From CAZOEL01 sp964578835 (GTDB lineage Bacteria > Desulfobacterota > Syntrophobacteria > Syntrophobacterales > Syntrophobacteraceae), in the NCBI GenBank assembly GCA_964578835.1, contig CAZOEL010000030.1, positions 3,325 through 67,324 on the forward strand: a stretch of 64,000 nt of DNA, read 5' to 3'. Below are positions 8,592 to 17,098 of this stretch, in pieces. Below the pieces are notes generated by a model. It saw only the letters and a list, made by a program, of their open reading frames with translations. It made no database searches and had not been told where the DNA came from. The first letter of the stretch is position 1. Each line of letters starts with the position of its first letter. Both the position numbers and the translations under genes were made by a program.

Positions 8592-11519
8592 TTACAGCAC
8601 ATTCAGCAGGTTCAACCATTCGGGACGATCGTTCATAGCGCTCTCGATGATGGCTTGCGCTCCCAGAACTTTGACAATTCCGTTCTCTCTCAGTTGCTCC
8701 AGGGCTTCGGCGAATCTTCTGAAATCTTCAGCGCTGGTCGAAAGGACCTCCTCCCGTATCTGCTGACGGTTTTCCTCAGTGTCGCCGATCAAGTGGCGAA
8801 TCAAGGATGTGTAGCCCTTGGCGTCCGGAAGGAGATATGCGTCCATGTGTCCGATTGCTCCGATAACGCTTTTGGCGATTTCGCCCTCTGTGAGAGGCGC
8901 ATTTCTAAGGAAGTCGACAGCCTTGTCGAAAGCTTCGATTGTTTTCAGAAGATTGGGGTCTCTGTAGGAAACAAAGGTGAGAGTGCCCGAGTGGCGGTCA
9001 AGCTGGCAGAAGGCTCCGTAAGCGCCGCCCTGCACTCTGACGCGATCCCATAGCCACGAGTTGCGCAGGTAGCCCGAAATTACGATGTTCGATCCGTGGA
9101 AGGGGATTCCTAATTCGAATAAATTTAGGCCCTTGCCTACGTAGTTGACTTGAGAAGGAATGATGAGGCCTTCAAAAGCAGGTGGCCATTGCGGGCTCCA
9201 TCGCGGAAATTCCTCTAGGCCATTCATGGGAAGCGATTGCAGAAAATCGGCCAAATAAGGCTCCCGCAGAGACCATGTCGACGCATCGAGAGTCACATTG
9301 GCGACCATAGCTTTCCGGTTTACGAGGATCGAGCGAATTTCCTCCAATGAGGCTAGAACGCTTGGCCACTCTTCATCGACTTGTCGCAACAAATCCCGCA
9401 CGAACATGAGATAGCTGATTCCGTTCATCTGTTCGGCAGCCCAGTCCGCTTCATCAAAATGGGCGCGAAGACGCATGTTGACGATCTGATGACCGTTGGG
9501 GACGAGTCGTTTCTCGTGTCGAGCTTTTTCTTCCAGCGCCATTTGTCGGAAACGCTCCCGATTGTCGAAGCGAGCCGAGAGGATGACGTCGTGCAGTATA
9601 TTGATTAGCTCCTCGCTCTGAGAGGCCATGCTTTTCGATCGCAGGAAAAGCCATGCGGCGCTCTTTTCCTTTCCCTCAACAGCGGAGGTGAATATTTCGG
9701 AGCTGATTCCTCCGGTTTTCCTGCTTATGCGCTGGGAAAGGCTCACATAATCTTCTCGGTTTGTCCCCATTTCGGTCAAGGCGCGGCTGAAAATCGGAAT
9801 GAAGGGCAGGTAGCGCTGGGGCAGGGAGCGCAGATTGAATCCGATGTCCAGGTACATGATTCCGTTGGTGAAAAGATCGTGATGGAGCACCTTTGTATCC
9901 ATCATTTCAGAGAGATCCAAGGGGATCGTTTTGTTGGTTCTCTCGAGATCCGTGACTTTAAGCAAAGGAATTGTCGCGAGGGCCTCCGGAGAATCAGGAG
10001 TCTCCTGAAGATGTCGGAGCTCGAACGTATTGGCGATTACGGCCTTCAATTCGGCCTCTGCAAGGCCTTCCTTGACGCCGGTGAGACGAGCTCGCTCATC
10101 TTCCTGCTCTTTCTCCGCCAAGATTGGATCGGGCTTGAGGATGAGAACGGATCTGTGCCGATTGTCGAGAAAGAGACGACGGATCATATCTGAAAAGTAA
10201 TCTCCGTCTGAGGCGATTGCGTCTTTGACACGCGCCAGAGGCGCTTCAAAAGAGAGCAAAGCAAGCGGATCTCGGTCATGGAGCCATGCGGTGAGCGCTC
10301 GGAGCATCAAGAGGAGACCGCGTGGGAAGCTGCCGCTGTTGTTCTCTCGAAGTCGAAACTCTATCGTGTTGAGCGCCGCTTCTATTGTCTGTGGGTCAAT
10401 CCCTTCTGTTGCAAGCTTTTCGAATGTGCTTAAAACAAGCTCTTCGACTCGGGCCATGTTATCAAGGTCTACGCCTTTTAGGCCCGTTGAGAAGTACATC
10501 TGCCGCAAATCATCCTCGAGTCCTCCGCCGGCGAGGTCTTCGCCCAGGCCGGAGTCTATTAAAGCCTTGCGCAAAGGAGATCCGGGCATCCCTAATAAAA
10601 TGTAATGAAGGAGCTGCATCGCAATGTTCTCGTCCGGGTCCGCCGTCTCCCCCAGAAGCCAGTTCATTGTGATCATTCCCAATGCTCGGGAGCCTTCAGC
10701 TCCTGATCCGCCAGCGGCAAAAGAACGCACGATTCGTATCGGATTTTCGAAGAAAGGCTGTAATGGTATGGAGGAATCAACTTGTTGGGCTTCAAAGTCT
10801 TTGAGATAGAGATCCAGAATGCGAAGACGCTGCTCGGCGTCATCATTGCCATAGAAGTAGAAGCGCGCGTTGGACGGATGATAGTATGCTTCGTGGAAAG
10901 CCTTGAATTGCTCGTATGAAAGAGATGGAATCTCCTTGGGGTTGCCGCCGGAGTCGAGGCCGTAGGTGTTGTCCGGAAAGATCGACTGTTGCGAGTATTC
11001 CGCCAATACGCTGTCGGGTGAGGAATAAACGCCTTTCATCTCATTGAATACCACCCCTTTGTAAATAAGGGGGCTTTCCGGTTCTTCCAGTTCGAGATGC
11101 CAGCCTTCCTGCTGCAAGACAAAGGGAGTCAAGCGTGGGTAGAAGACCGCGTCCAGATAGACATCAATGAGATTATAGAAGTCTTGAATATTCTGGCTTG
11201 CGACCGGGTAGCACGTCTTGTCCGGATAGGTAAAGGCATTGAGAAAAGTCTTGAGTGAACCCTTCAGAAGCTCGACAAAAGGCTCTTTTACCGGATACTT
11301 TCTCGATCCACACAGTACAGAATGCTCGAGAATATGCGCAACGCCGGTAGAATCTTTCGGAGGAGTGCGGAAAGAGACTGCAAAAACCTTATTCTCATCG
11401 TCATTTGAGAGAGAGAGAAGCTCTGCTCCTGTTTTTGCGTGGCGGTACAACATTGCTGTTGAATTCAATTCGGCGATATGTTGCTTTTGCAGCAATTCGA
11501 AGCCATACATGCTCGTCAT
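8592..11519 (-). CDS. M16C-family zinc metallopeptidase (PreP/Cym1-like)
   Basis: 975 residues from the chosen ATG at 11519, which has CGGAGGAATCG directly upstream; an in-frame ATG 54 bp further out lacks such a site. The inverted zinc motif HxxEH is at residues 62-66 (HILEH), and the third ligand lies near FNEMKG. The length matches the two-halves-in-one-chain architecture of presequence peptidases, which enclose and degrade peptides of about 10-65 residues. It carries no signal peptide, so it probably acts in the cytoplasm on free peptides. The C-terminal half retains the R/Y region (around GGAYG) that completes the active site. It is monocistronic, convergent with the small charged protein. 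Confidence 0.93.
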   Translation of the reverse strand: MTSMYGFELLQKQHIAELNSTAMLYRHAKTGAELLSLSNDDENKVFAVSFRTPPKDSTGVAHILEHSVLCGSRKYPVKEPFVELLKGSLKTFLNAFTYPDKTCYPVASQNIQDFYNLIDVYLDAVFYPRLTPFVLQQEGWHLELEEPESPLIYKGVVFNEMKGVYSSPDSVLAEYSQQSIFPDNTYGLDSGGNPKEIPSLSYEQFKAFHEAYYHPSNARFYFYGNDDAEQRLRILDLYLKDFEAQQVDSSIPLQPFFENPIRIVRSFAAGGSGAEGSRALGMITMNWLLGETADPDENIAMQLLHYILLGMPGSPLRKALIDSGLGEDLAGGGLEDDLRQMYFSTGLKGVDLDNMARVEELVLSTFEKLATEGIDPQTIEAALNTIEFRLRENNSGSFPRGLLLMLRALTAWLHDRDPLALLSFEAPLARVKDAIASDGDYFSDMIRRLFLDNRHRSVLILKPDPILAEKEQEDERARLTGVKEGLAEAELKAVIANTFELRHLQETPDSPEALATIPLLKVTDLERTNKTIPLDLSEMMDTKVLHHDLFTNGIMYLDIGFNLRSLPQRYLPFIPIFSRALTEMGTNREDYVSLSQRISRKTGGISSEIFTSAVEGKEKSAAWLFLRSKSMASQSEELINILHDVILSARFDNRERFRQMALEEKARHEKRLVPNGHQIVNMRLRAHFDEADWAAEQMNGISYLMFVRDLLRQVDEEWPSVLASLEEIRSILVNRKAMVANVTLDASTWSLREPYLADFLQSLPMNGLEEFPRWSPQWPPAFEGLIIPSQVNYVGKGLNLFELGIPFHGSNIVISGYLRNSWLWDRVRVQGGAYGAFCQLDRHSGTLTFVSYRDPNLLKTIEAFDKAVDFLRNAPLTEGEIAKSVIGAIGHMDAYLLPDAKGYTSLIRHLIGDTEENRQQIREEVLSTSAEDFRRFAEALEQLRENGIVKVLGAQAIIESAMNDRPEWLNLLNVL

Positions 11520-12084
11520 CGATTCCTCCGACAGGTACACGGGTAAAATGCGTATAATATCTTCTCTAGTCACCTGGCAAGAAGACCCTCTTCCTCAAAG
11601 GAATCAACTGTGAAAGGCGGGTCGGAAATGCAGGCCATTTTCAGTTATTCAAGTTAAGATTGAAAGAACATTTGTTCCAGGTTGCTGCGGCGCTTTCAGG
11701 CATCTATTATCCATGTGCGCTGAAAGCGCAGCATGATTACATTGCCGTCAAGCAGCCTTCAAATACATATTACGCCTTTTTTGCTTCATATGCTCTGGGT
11801 TGAGCGAGGGTAGAAGGATTTGTAATTTTTGAAGCCAAGTCGGTTGATCACGAGCCCTCGCTAAGTTCGTCCTGCTGAGGCTTTCAATGTTGCGCCTTTC
11901 AATAATTTGCTTGATGATGCTCTTTGTATTTGATAGTTGAATCGGCTGCATCATGTTTTGAAGCTCTTTATTTTTCATAATGATGGATTCGTGGGTCCAG
12001 GCTCGCTTTTCGGGGCGAGCGCGTTTGTTGGCGTGTGAGAAGTGGCGCGTCTTGCTTATTAGCCTTTGAAATGAGGGAAATTAC
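11520..12084. other. Intergenic region of 565 bp
   Basis: Separates the divergent M16C peptidase (-) and PC4-like gene (+). One 76-codon frame on - (11748-11978) is open but lacks a ribosome-binding site and has no recognisable features, so I do not call it. No strong inverted repeat or clear promoter was seen. The region is AT-richer than its neighbours, as expected for two promoters. Confidence 0.5.
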
Positions 12085-12312
12085 ATGGGGAAAGAGGCTC
12101 AAATAGTACATACGTTTCCGAAAAATCCTCTGGAGGAAGTCAGAGCATCGTTGACCGTTTATAAGGGAAAGCAATATGTCGATCTGAGAATCTATTACAA
12201 AGGCGACGACGGCGAGTACCATCCATCCAAGAAAGGTTTGACTCTCTCCCTGGATCTGTTCCCGGATCTCGAGGAGGCTGTGCAGAAGCTAAAGGAAGTC
12301 GTTGGCGAATAA
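12085..12312 (+). CDS. PC4/p15-like single-stranded nucleic-acid-binding protein
   Basis: 75 residues covering one domain. The pattern EEVRASLTVYKGKQYVDLRI, then YYKGDDGEYHPSKKGLTL, is the beta-sheet core of the transcriptional coactivator p15 (PC4) family. In bacteria these (YdbC-like) dimers bind single-stranded DNA or RNA. The C-terminal helix (LEEAVQKLKEVVG) is the dimerisation helix. GAGGG lies upstream of the ATG. Its cellular role is unclear; nucleoid or repair functions have been proposed for bacterial homologues. It appears monocistronic, 142 bp before the SYLF gene. Confidence 0.82.
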   Translation: MGKEAQIVHTFPKNPLEEVRASLTVYKGKQYVDLRIYYKGDDGEYHPSKKGLTLSLDLFPDLEEAVQKLKEVVGE

Positions 12313-12454
12313 ATCTCGTCATTCGTAGTAATGCGCCGCCACATTCTCCATAAACTATTCCATTAGCGTATGGCATCATAAGCCCGGAACGATGATCCTT
12401 GCCTTCAAGATGTTTATCTTATGGATAAATCCTTAAGGGAAGGAGTGACAGATT

Positions 12455-13168
12455 ATGAAAAAGACGATTGCATCGATTTTTGGGTTTATGGTTGTTTTTG
12501 TATTGGTGATGGCGCCGTCTTTGACTTGGGCGGCTAGTGAAGAAGCGGCAAGATTAGAAGCGTCTACCGCCGTGCTTAAAGAGGTAATGGGGATTCCCGA
12601 AGATGGAATTCCCGAGGCGCTTTTGAATAATTCCTATGGCGTGGCCGTCATACCTGGCGCGCTCAAGGCGGGTTTTCTCGGAGCAGTGCGGTACGGCCAG
12701 GGCGTTCTCGTTGTACACCGAGATGACGGAAGTTGGAGCAGCCCCGTTTTTATTTCTCTTGCGGGCGGGAGCTTCGGCCTTCAGGCAGGACTGCAATCCA
12801 CTGACACCATCCTTGTATTCAAGAGCAAAGCGAGCGTTGACGCAATATCGAGGGGCAAAATCACTCTTGGCGCTGACGCATCGGTAGCGGCCGGGCCGGT
12901 TGGGCGTTATGCCTCGGCCAGTACCGATCTAATGCTCAGGTCTGAGATTTACTCCTATTCAAGGAGCAGAGGGGCCTTTGCGGGTGTCGCTTTGGAAGGG
13001 GCCTCGCTTTATATGAATCATGACGCCAATGAGGCGTTCTATGACAGAAAGGGCGTCACCCCGAATGAAATATTCGCCATGAAGGGAAGAAGCATGCCCA
13101 CTCTTGCAAACCAATTCTCGTGCGCATTGGCCGGCTATACGAATGCCAACATGCAAGCCTGCGGGTGA
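12455..13168 (+). CDS. Secreted SYLF (YSC84-type) lipid-binding domain protein
   Basis: 237 residues. A typical Sec signal peptide (positively charged MKK, hydrophobic core, cleavage near TWAAS at 25-29) leads into a SYLF domain recognised by IPGALKAGFLGAVRYGQGVL and SPVFISLAGGSFGLQAGLQ. Glycine-rich beta strands follow, and then VFKSKASVDAI with RGKITLGADASVAAGPVGR. Eukaryotic SYLF proteins bind phosphoinositides. Bacterial exported forms are thought to associate with envelope lipids, with unknown function. GGGAAGGAG precedes the ATG. Two cysteines near the C terminus may pair. A convergent terminator follows. Confidence 0.88.
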   Translation: MKKTIASIFGFMVVFVLVMAPSLTWAASEEAARLEASTAVLKEVMGIPEDGIPEALLNNSYGVAVIPGALKAGFLGAVRYGQGVLVVHRDDGSWSSPVFISLAGGSFGLQAGLQSTDTILVFKSKASVDAISRGKITLGADASVAAGPVGRYASASTDLMLRSEIYSYSRSRGAFAGVALEGASLYMNHDANEAFYDRKGVTPNEIFAMKGRSMPTLANQFSCALAGYTNANMQACG

Positions 13169-13208
13169 TTAAGATTCATGCAAATGACGGCGCCCCCGTT
13201 TTCAAGTC

Positions 13209-13245
13209 ATAGCGCGGTTCCCACACGGAGTGGGAACCGCGCTAT
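13209..13245. terminator. Strong bidirectional hairpin terminator candidate
   Basis: A perfect 16-bp stem (13209-13224 with 13230-13245) and 5-nt loop ACGGA sits between the SYLF gene on + and the KamA-family gene on -. It is very stable but has no adjacent T-run. Confidence 0.6.
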
Positions 13246-13287
13246 AGCCATTGTGAAAAGCCGCTGAAGTTGTAGATTTGGAAGGCG

Positions 13288-14358
13288 CTAACCCTGTGTT
13301 GCTGCGGATGCGCGACGACCTGTAAATTCCGACAGCTCATCGGCCTCTCCTGCCAGAAGAGGATACCTGCACTGAATTCCACGGTAGTTTTTGAAGACGA
13401 TTTCCTCAGCATCGACTTTTTCTATGTAATCGGGGATGAGAGGGATTTTCCCCTGTCCGCCGGGAAGATCAACAACGAAGTGAGGCATGGAAAGCCCTGA
13501 GATGTTGTTTCTGAGGGCATGCATGATTTTGAGTCCTTCCCCGATCGGCGTCCTGAAGTGAGCAGTGCCGCGAGTGAGGTCCATTTGCATCAGATAATAT
13601 GGCCGTACGCGAATCTGCAGGAGCTTTCCAAAAAGCTCCGCCAGCACCTTGGGATCATCGTTGACGCCACGCAAAAGCACTGTTTGACTGGCCAAAGGGA
13701 TCCCTGCATCGGTTAGCAGAATGCATGTGTTGCGCACTTCCTCGGTAATCTCCCGGGGATGATTGAAATGAATGTTCATATAAACCGGGTGATGCGCAGC
13801 AATCAGATGGGCCAGCTTTGAATTGACTGCGCGTGGAGCGACTCCGGGAACGCGCGTTCCGATGCGAATGATTTCCACATGGGGGATGCTTCTCAGAGAT
13901 TGAAGGATGTCATGCAGTTGCTGCATCGGCAAAAGGAGTGGATCGCCGCCGGACAGCAATACATCATTGATTTCCTTGTGCGCGCGGATGTAACTCAGGG
14001 CGTCGCTCAACATCTTTCGAGTCATGGGAGTGGGGCTGCTCCATCGCCGTTTGCGGGTGCAGAAACGGCAGTGCACCGCGCACTCGCTCGAGACCAGCCA
14101 CAAGACCCGATTTGAGTAACGATGGACAAGATTTGGAACCGGCGAAAGCGTTTCTTCCGCAAGCGGATCCTCCCACCCACCCGAATCGGATAGCTCCAAG
14201 GAGTCGGGTACGGCTTGACGCCACAAGGGATCCCCGGGGTGGCGGATCAGCCCGGAGTAGTATTTGTTCATCTTGAAAGGAAAGCGCTCGGCGACCTTAT
14301 CGAGATCGCTCGGATCGACAGACCAATTTTCAGCCAGCTCGTTCAACGTTATCATCAT
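13288..14358 (-). CDS. KamA-family radical SAM aminomutase (lysine 2,3-aminomutase-like)
   Basis: 356 residues. The radical SAM cluster motif CxxxCxxC is Cys93, Cys97 and Cys100. The PLP-binding lysine is Lys304 in PGGQGK. Asp260 and Asp297, equivalent to the residues that grip the epsilon-amino group of lysine in Clostridium lysine 2,3-aminomutase, are both present. That argues for lysine rather than glutamate as substrate and against EpmB, which lacks the PGGxGK motif. The chain is shorter than classical KamA (about 416 residues). The beta-lysine acetyltransferase gene ablB is not adjacent, so a role in the osmolyte N-acetyl-beta-lysine or in lysine fermentation is not proved. It appears to be a single-gene unit. 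Confidence 0.88.
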   Translation of the reverse strand: MMITLNELAENWSVDPSDLDKVAERFPFKMNKYYSGLIRHPGDPLWRQAVPDSLELSDSGGWEDPLAEETLSPVPNLVHRYSNRVLWLVSSECAVHCRFCTRKRRWSSPTPMTRKMLSDALSYIRAHKEINDVLLSGGDPLLLPMQQLHDILQSLRSIPHVEIIRIGTRVPGVAPRAVNSKLAHLIAAHHPVYMNIHFNHPREITEEVRNTCILLTDAGIPLASQTVLLRGVNDDPKVLAELFGKLLQIRVRPYYLMQMDLTRGTAHFRTPIGEGLKIMHALRNNISGLSMPHFVVDLPGGQGKIPLIPDYIEKVDAEEIVFKNYRGIQCRYPLLAGEADELSEFTGRRASAATQG

Positions 14359-14550
14359 GATCCATTCTTACAGCAGTAGTCGCATTTCCCAACCTCCAAT
14401 AGCATTATTTTGAAAGAGAAGGAACGGCCGAAAAGGAAATAGCTCCAGTAATGCGAATATTGTTAACGCTTTCTTGAAATACTGCCGAACTTAGCCTTGA
14501 ACCGCATAGATCTCGCGAGTAGTGAAGCTCATTGGGGTTGGAGGAATAGT

Positions 14551-14940
14551 ATGGGAGAGAGAATCAAGGCGCTCATTGTCGAAGATACGAAACCGATACA
14601 GGCTATATACAATTTTGGGCTTGAGGATAGCATCTTCGAAAAACGCATTGTGGCGACAGGCGATGAAGCTTTGGAAATCTATGACGAATGGCGTCCTGAC
14701 CTTATTATCCTGGATATCGTACTCCCGGGGATGAGCGGTTACACTTTCCTGAAGACGATCCGGGAGGAGAAGGAAGACCGAACGACTACTGTCATAATGG
14801 CCAGCTCCATTTCGGATAAGAACGCAGTGGTTGATTGCCTGAAGCAGGGTATTCAAGGATACCTCGTAAAGCCCATACTTCCAAAGGAAGTCGGAAGCAA
14901 AGTTCTAGAGTATTATCGAAAGGCTAATCCTGGCAAGTAG
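14551..14940 (+). CDS. Single-domain response regulator
   Basis: 129 residues from the ATG at 14551, with GGAGGAATAGT directly upstream; an earlier in-frame start 54 bp upstream is less likely. It is one receiver domain with acidic pair Glu11-Asp12, phosphoacceptor Asp55 in IILDIVLPG, Ser-containing beta-4 (MASSIS) and Lys in LVKPILP. There is no output domain. It precedes the regulator-phosphatase gene by 33 bp on the same strand, so the two are probably one operon. It could be an input to that phosphatase or a phosphate sink for a hybrid kinase nearby. Confidence 0.9.
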   Translation: MGERIKALIVEDTKPIQAIYNFGLEDSIFEKRIVATGDEALEIYDEWRPDLIILDIVLPGMSGYTFLKTIREEKEDRTTTVIMASSISDKNAVVDCLKQGIQGYLVKPILPKEVGSKVLEYYRKANPGK

Positions 14941-14973
14941 GCGGAAGAGCAACCGGAAAGGAAATTTGACTCA

Positions 14974-16104
14974 ATGAATCTTCTTGCGGGCTCATCCCCG
15001 ACTATCCTCATTATTGACGACACTCCGACCAACGTGAAGGTTCTGGAGCTTGCTCTCAAGAAAGCGGGATATTCTACTATCGCGGCTTTGAGCGGTCTAG
15101 AAGGGGAGAAGCTTGCTGAATCTTTGCAGCCGGACCTTATTTTGCTGGACATCATGATGCCGGGCAAGAGCGGCTTCGACACTTGCGTCGACCTGAAGCA
15201 AAATCCACGCACCAAGGATATCCCCATCATATTCCTTAGCGCCGTAACCGACATTGAAAGCAAGGTCAAGGGACTGAGCATCGGAGCTGTCGACTACATA
15301 ACAAAGCCTTTTCACAAAGAGGAAGTGCTCGCAAGGACGGGGCTGCACATCAAGATGAGGGCTGACCATCAGAGCCTGTTTCATGAACAGACTTCGAAGC
15401 TGCAGCAAATTCAGGCTGCGCAGCAGGCTATTCTGACCGCTCCGGAGGATTGTCCTCAGGCCCGGTTCGCTGTTCGCTATGTTCCCGTTCTGGAAGCGGG
15501 AGGGGACTTCTACGATGTTTTTCAAACGGATAAGGACGTGGTTCACTATTTCGTTGCTGATGTGAGCGGTCATGATATCGGCGCCTCTTTCACCACTGCT
15601 GCGCTGAAAGTCCTAATAAGGCAAAGCGTCAGGAGATCAGGCGCTCCCGTTGAAGCCATGGAGGCTTTGAACGAAGCATTGACTCCCATCCTCATGGATG
15701 GCAAGCATCTCACCGCCTGCTATGTTTGTCTGGATCGAATCGCATCGCAACTGACCATCGTCAATGCAGGCCACCCAGCGGCAATTTATGTCCCATCAGC
15801 AGGGGAAGCTCTGTTTTTGGAATCGGTTGGTGATGTCCTGGGAGTCTTTAAAGAGATCGAACTGGAGCCGCTTTCTTTATCCGTCGCTACTGGAGATCGC
15901 TTCTTTCTTTATTCGGATGGCCTTTTCGAACGGTTGGAAAAGAGCGTCTGGGGAAGAGAAAAGAACTTGGAGGACCTCAAAGAAATTTGTCGACAAACGA
16001 AGCTCCAAGCCATGGAGAATGCGATTGAGGAAATCCTCAACCATATGGCGCCTCCAAAGGGCGCATGGCAAGATGATGTGGTGCTGTTGGGCGTTGAAGT
16101 CTAA
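14974..16104 (+). CDS. Response regulator with PP2C-type (RsbU/SpoIIE) serine phosphatase output
   Basis: 376 residues. The receiver domain (1-125) has acidic pair IDD at 14-16 and phosphoacceptor Asp59 in LLDIMMPG. A linker helix (130-155) leads to a SpoIIE-type PPM phosphatase domain. Its metal-binding motifs are EAGGDFYD (174-181), DVSGHD (196-201) and the terminal DDVVLL with Asp367 and Asp368. Such proteins dephosphorylate anti-sigma-factor antagonists (STAS proteins) in partner-switching systems. No STAS or anti-sigma kinase gene is in this window, so the target is elsewhere. It is co-directional with the upstream single-domain regulator. Confidence 0.92.
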   Translation: MNLLAGSSPTILIIDDTPTNVKVLELALKKAGYSTIAALSGLEGEKLAESLQPDLILLDIMMPGKSGFDTCVDLKQNPRTKDIPIIFLSAVTDIESKVKGLSIGAVDYITKPFHKEEVLARTGLHIKMRADHQSLFHEQTSKLQQIQAAQQAILTAPEDCPQARFAVRYVPVLEAGGDFYDVFQTDKDVVHYFVADVSGHDIGASFTTAALKVLIRQSVRRSGAPVEAMEALNEALTPILMDGKHLTACYVCLDRIASQLTIVNAGHPAAIYVPSAGEALFLESVGDVLGVFKEIELEPLSLSVATGDRFFLYSDGLFERLEKSVWGREKNLEDLKEICRQTKLQAMENAIEEILNHMAPPKGAWQDDVVLLGVEV

Positions 16105-16138
16105 AGCTTTCAGCTTTCATCCCGCTTAGGACCGGGCA

Positions 16139-16516
16139 TCACGCCGTCTTCTCTAGAACATCCTTCACGAGCATTAATAACTCGTTTTTGTGAAAGGGTT
16201 TTGCAAGCGTTTCCGTTGCGCCGAATCTTTTTGCGAAAGGCAATGAGGAAAAATCTCCCATCTTGTTGCTGCCCCCGGAGATAGCAATGATCTTGAGATC
16301 GGGGAACTCCTTGTGAAGCTCCCTGATGGTTTCAAGACCTTCTTTTTCCGGCATGAAGATATCTGTGATGACGAGATCGACCGGATTTTGCCTGAAAAGA
16401 CGGATGCCCTCTTCACCGTCGGCGGCAACGACGACCTCATAGCCCGCCAGTTGGAGCATGCGACTGAGCATGGAGCGTAATTGCTCATCGTCGTCGATGA
16501 CTAGAATCCGTTTCAT
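16139..16516 (-). CDS. Single-domain response regulator
   Basis: 125 residues: receiver domain only, with acidic residues IDDDE at 7-11, phosphoacceptor Asp52 in VITDIFMPEKEG, Ser in AISGGS, and Lys in LAKPFHK. GAAAGG precedes the ATG. It follows another single-domain regulator on -, 35 bp apart, and both lie downstream of a hybrid kinase on the same strand. This spacing suggests one operon of kinase plus two diffusible receivers. Confidence 0.9.
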   Translation of the reverse strand: MKRILVIDDDEQLRSMLSRMLQLAGYEVVVAADGEEGIRLFRQNPVDLVITDIFMPEKEGLETIRELHKEFPDLKIIAISGGSNKMGDFSSLPFAKRFGATETLAKPFHKNELLMLVKDVLEKTA

Positions 16517-16551
16517 GCATTTGCCTTTCTAAGGAAAAAAATATATAGGCG

Positions 16552-16950
16552 CTATTTGCTCAGCAACCCGAGGTCTTTCAGGACTTCGAAGAGCTTTCTC
16601 TTTTCGATAGGTTTTACTGCATAAGCTTCACACTGTTCGTTGAAGGCTTTGAGAATGTTGCTGGAATCACCCAGGGCGGTGACCATGATGACCTTGACGC
16701 CATCTCGACCGAATATGCCTTCTTCTTCCTCTATCTTTCGAATATTCCTTAGAACGGTGTGCCCATCCATCTCCGGCATCATGATGTCAAGACAGATGAG
16801 ATCGTATCTCTCCCGCGCTGCGGCAGCATTGCGGAAAGCTTCGAGGGCCTCTGACCCGTTGACTGCGATGTCGCATTCGCCTAAGGTCATCAGCATTAAT
16901 TGGAGCACTTTTCGGCATGTAAAATCATCTTCCACGATCAATGTTTTCAT
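16552..16950 (-). CDS. Single-domain response regulator
   Basis: 132 residues. The start is the ATG at 16950 because the receiver fold begins there (MKTLIVEDD) and AAAGGATG precedes it; an upstream in-frame start adds 21 residues of non-homologous sequence. Phosphoacceptor is Asp55 in ICLDIMMPEMDG; Thr and Lys of the active site are in IMVTALG and YAVKPI. The loop between helix 3 and beta-4 is slightly longer than usual (IEEEEGIFGRDG), a feature of the CheY-like proteins that pair with chemotaxis-type or hybrid kinases in deltaproteobacteria. Confidence 0.9.
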   Translation of the reverse strand: MKTLIVEDDFTCRKVLQLMLMTLGECDIAVNGSEALEAFRNAAAARERYDLICLDIMMPEMDGHTVLRNIRKIEEEEGIFGRDGVKVIMVTALGDSSNILKAFNEQCEAYAVKPIEKRKLFEVLKDLGLLSK

Positions 16951-17098
16951 AGCATCATCCTTTTGAATAGTAAGAAAGCGGCAGTCAAGAACCTGAAGCT
17001 GGCGATAACACATTCACTTCTAACTTCTGATTCCCGATTATTTCATTCTGCTGAAAAAACGCGTGCGGAAAGAGCGCTTAACGTGTTCAGATATTTCT

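Noticed and set aside
11748..11978. A 76-codon frame on - in the gap before the PC4-like gene
   Set aside because: No ribosome site, no recognisable family and weak coding character. It could be a remnant, but I cannot support it.
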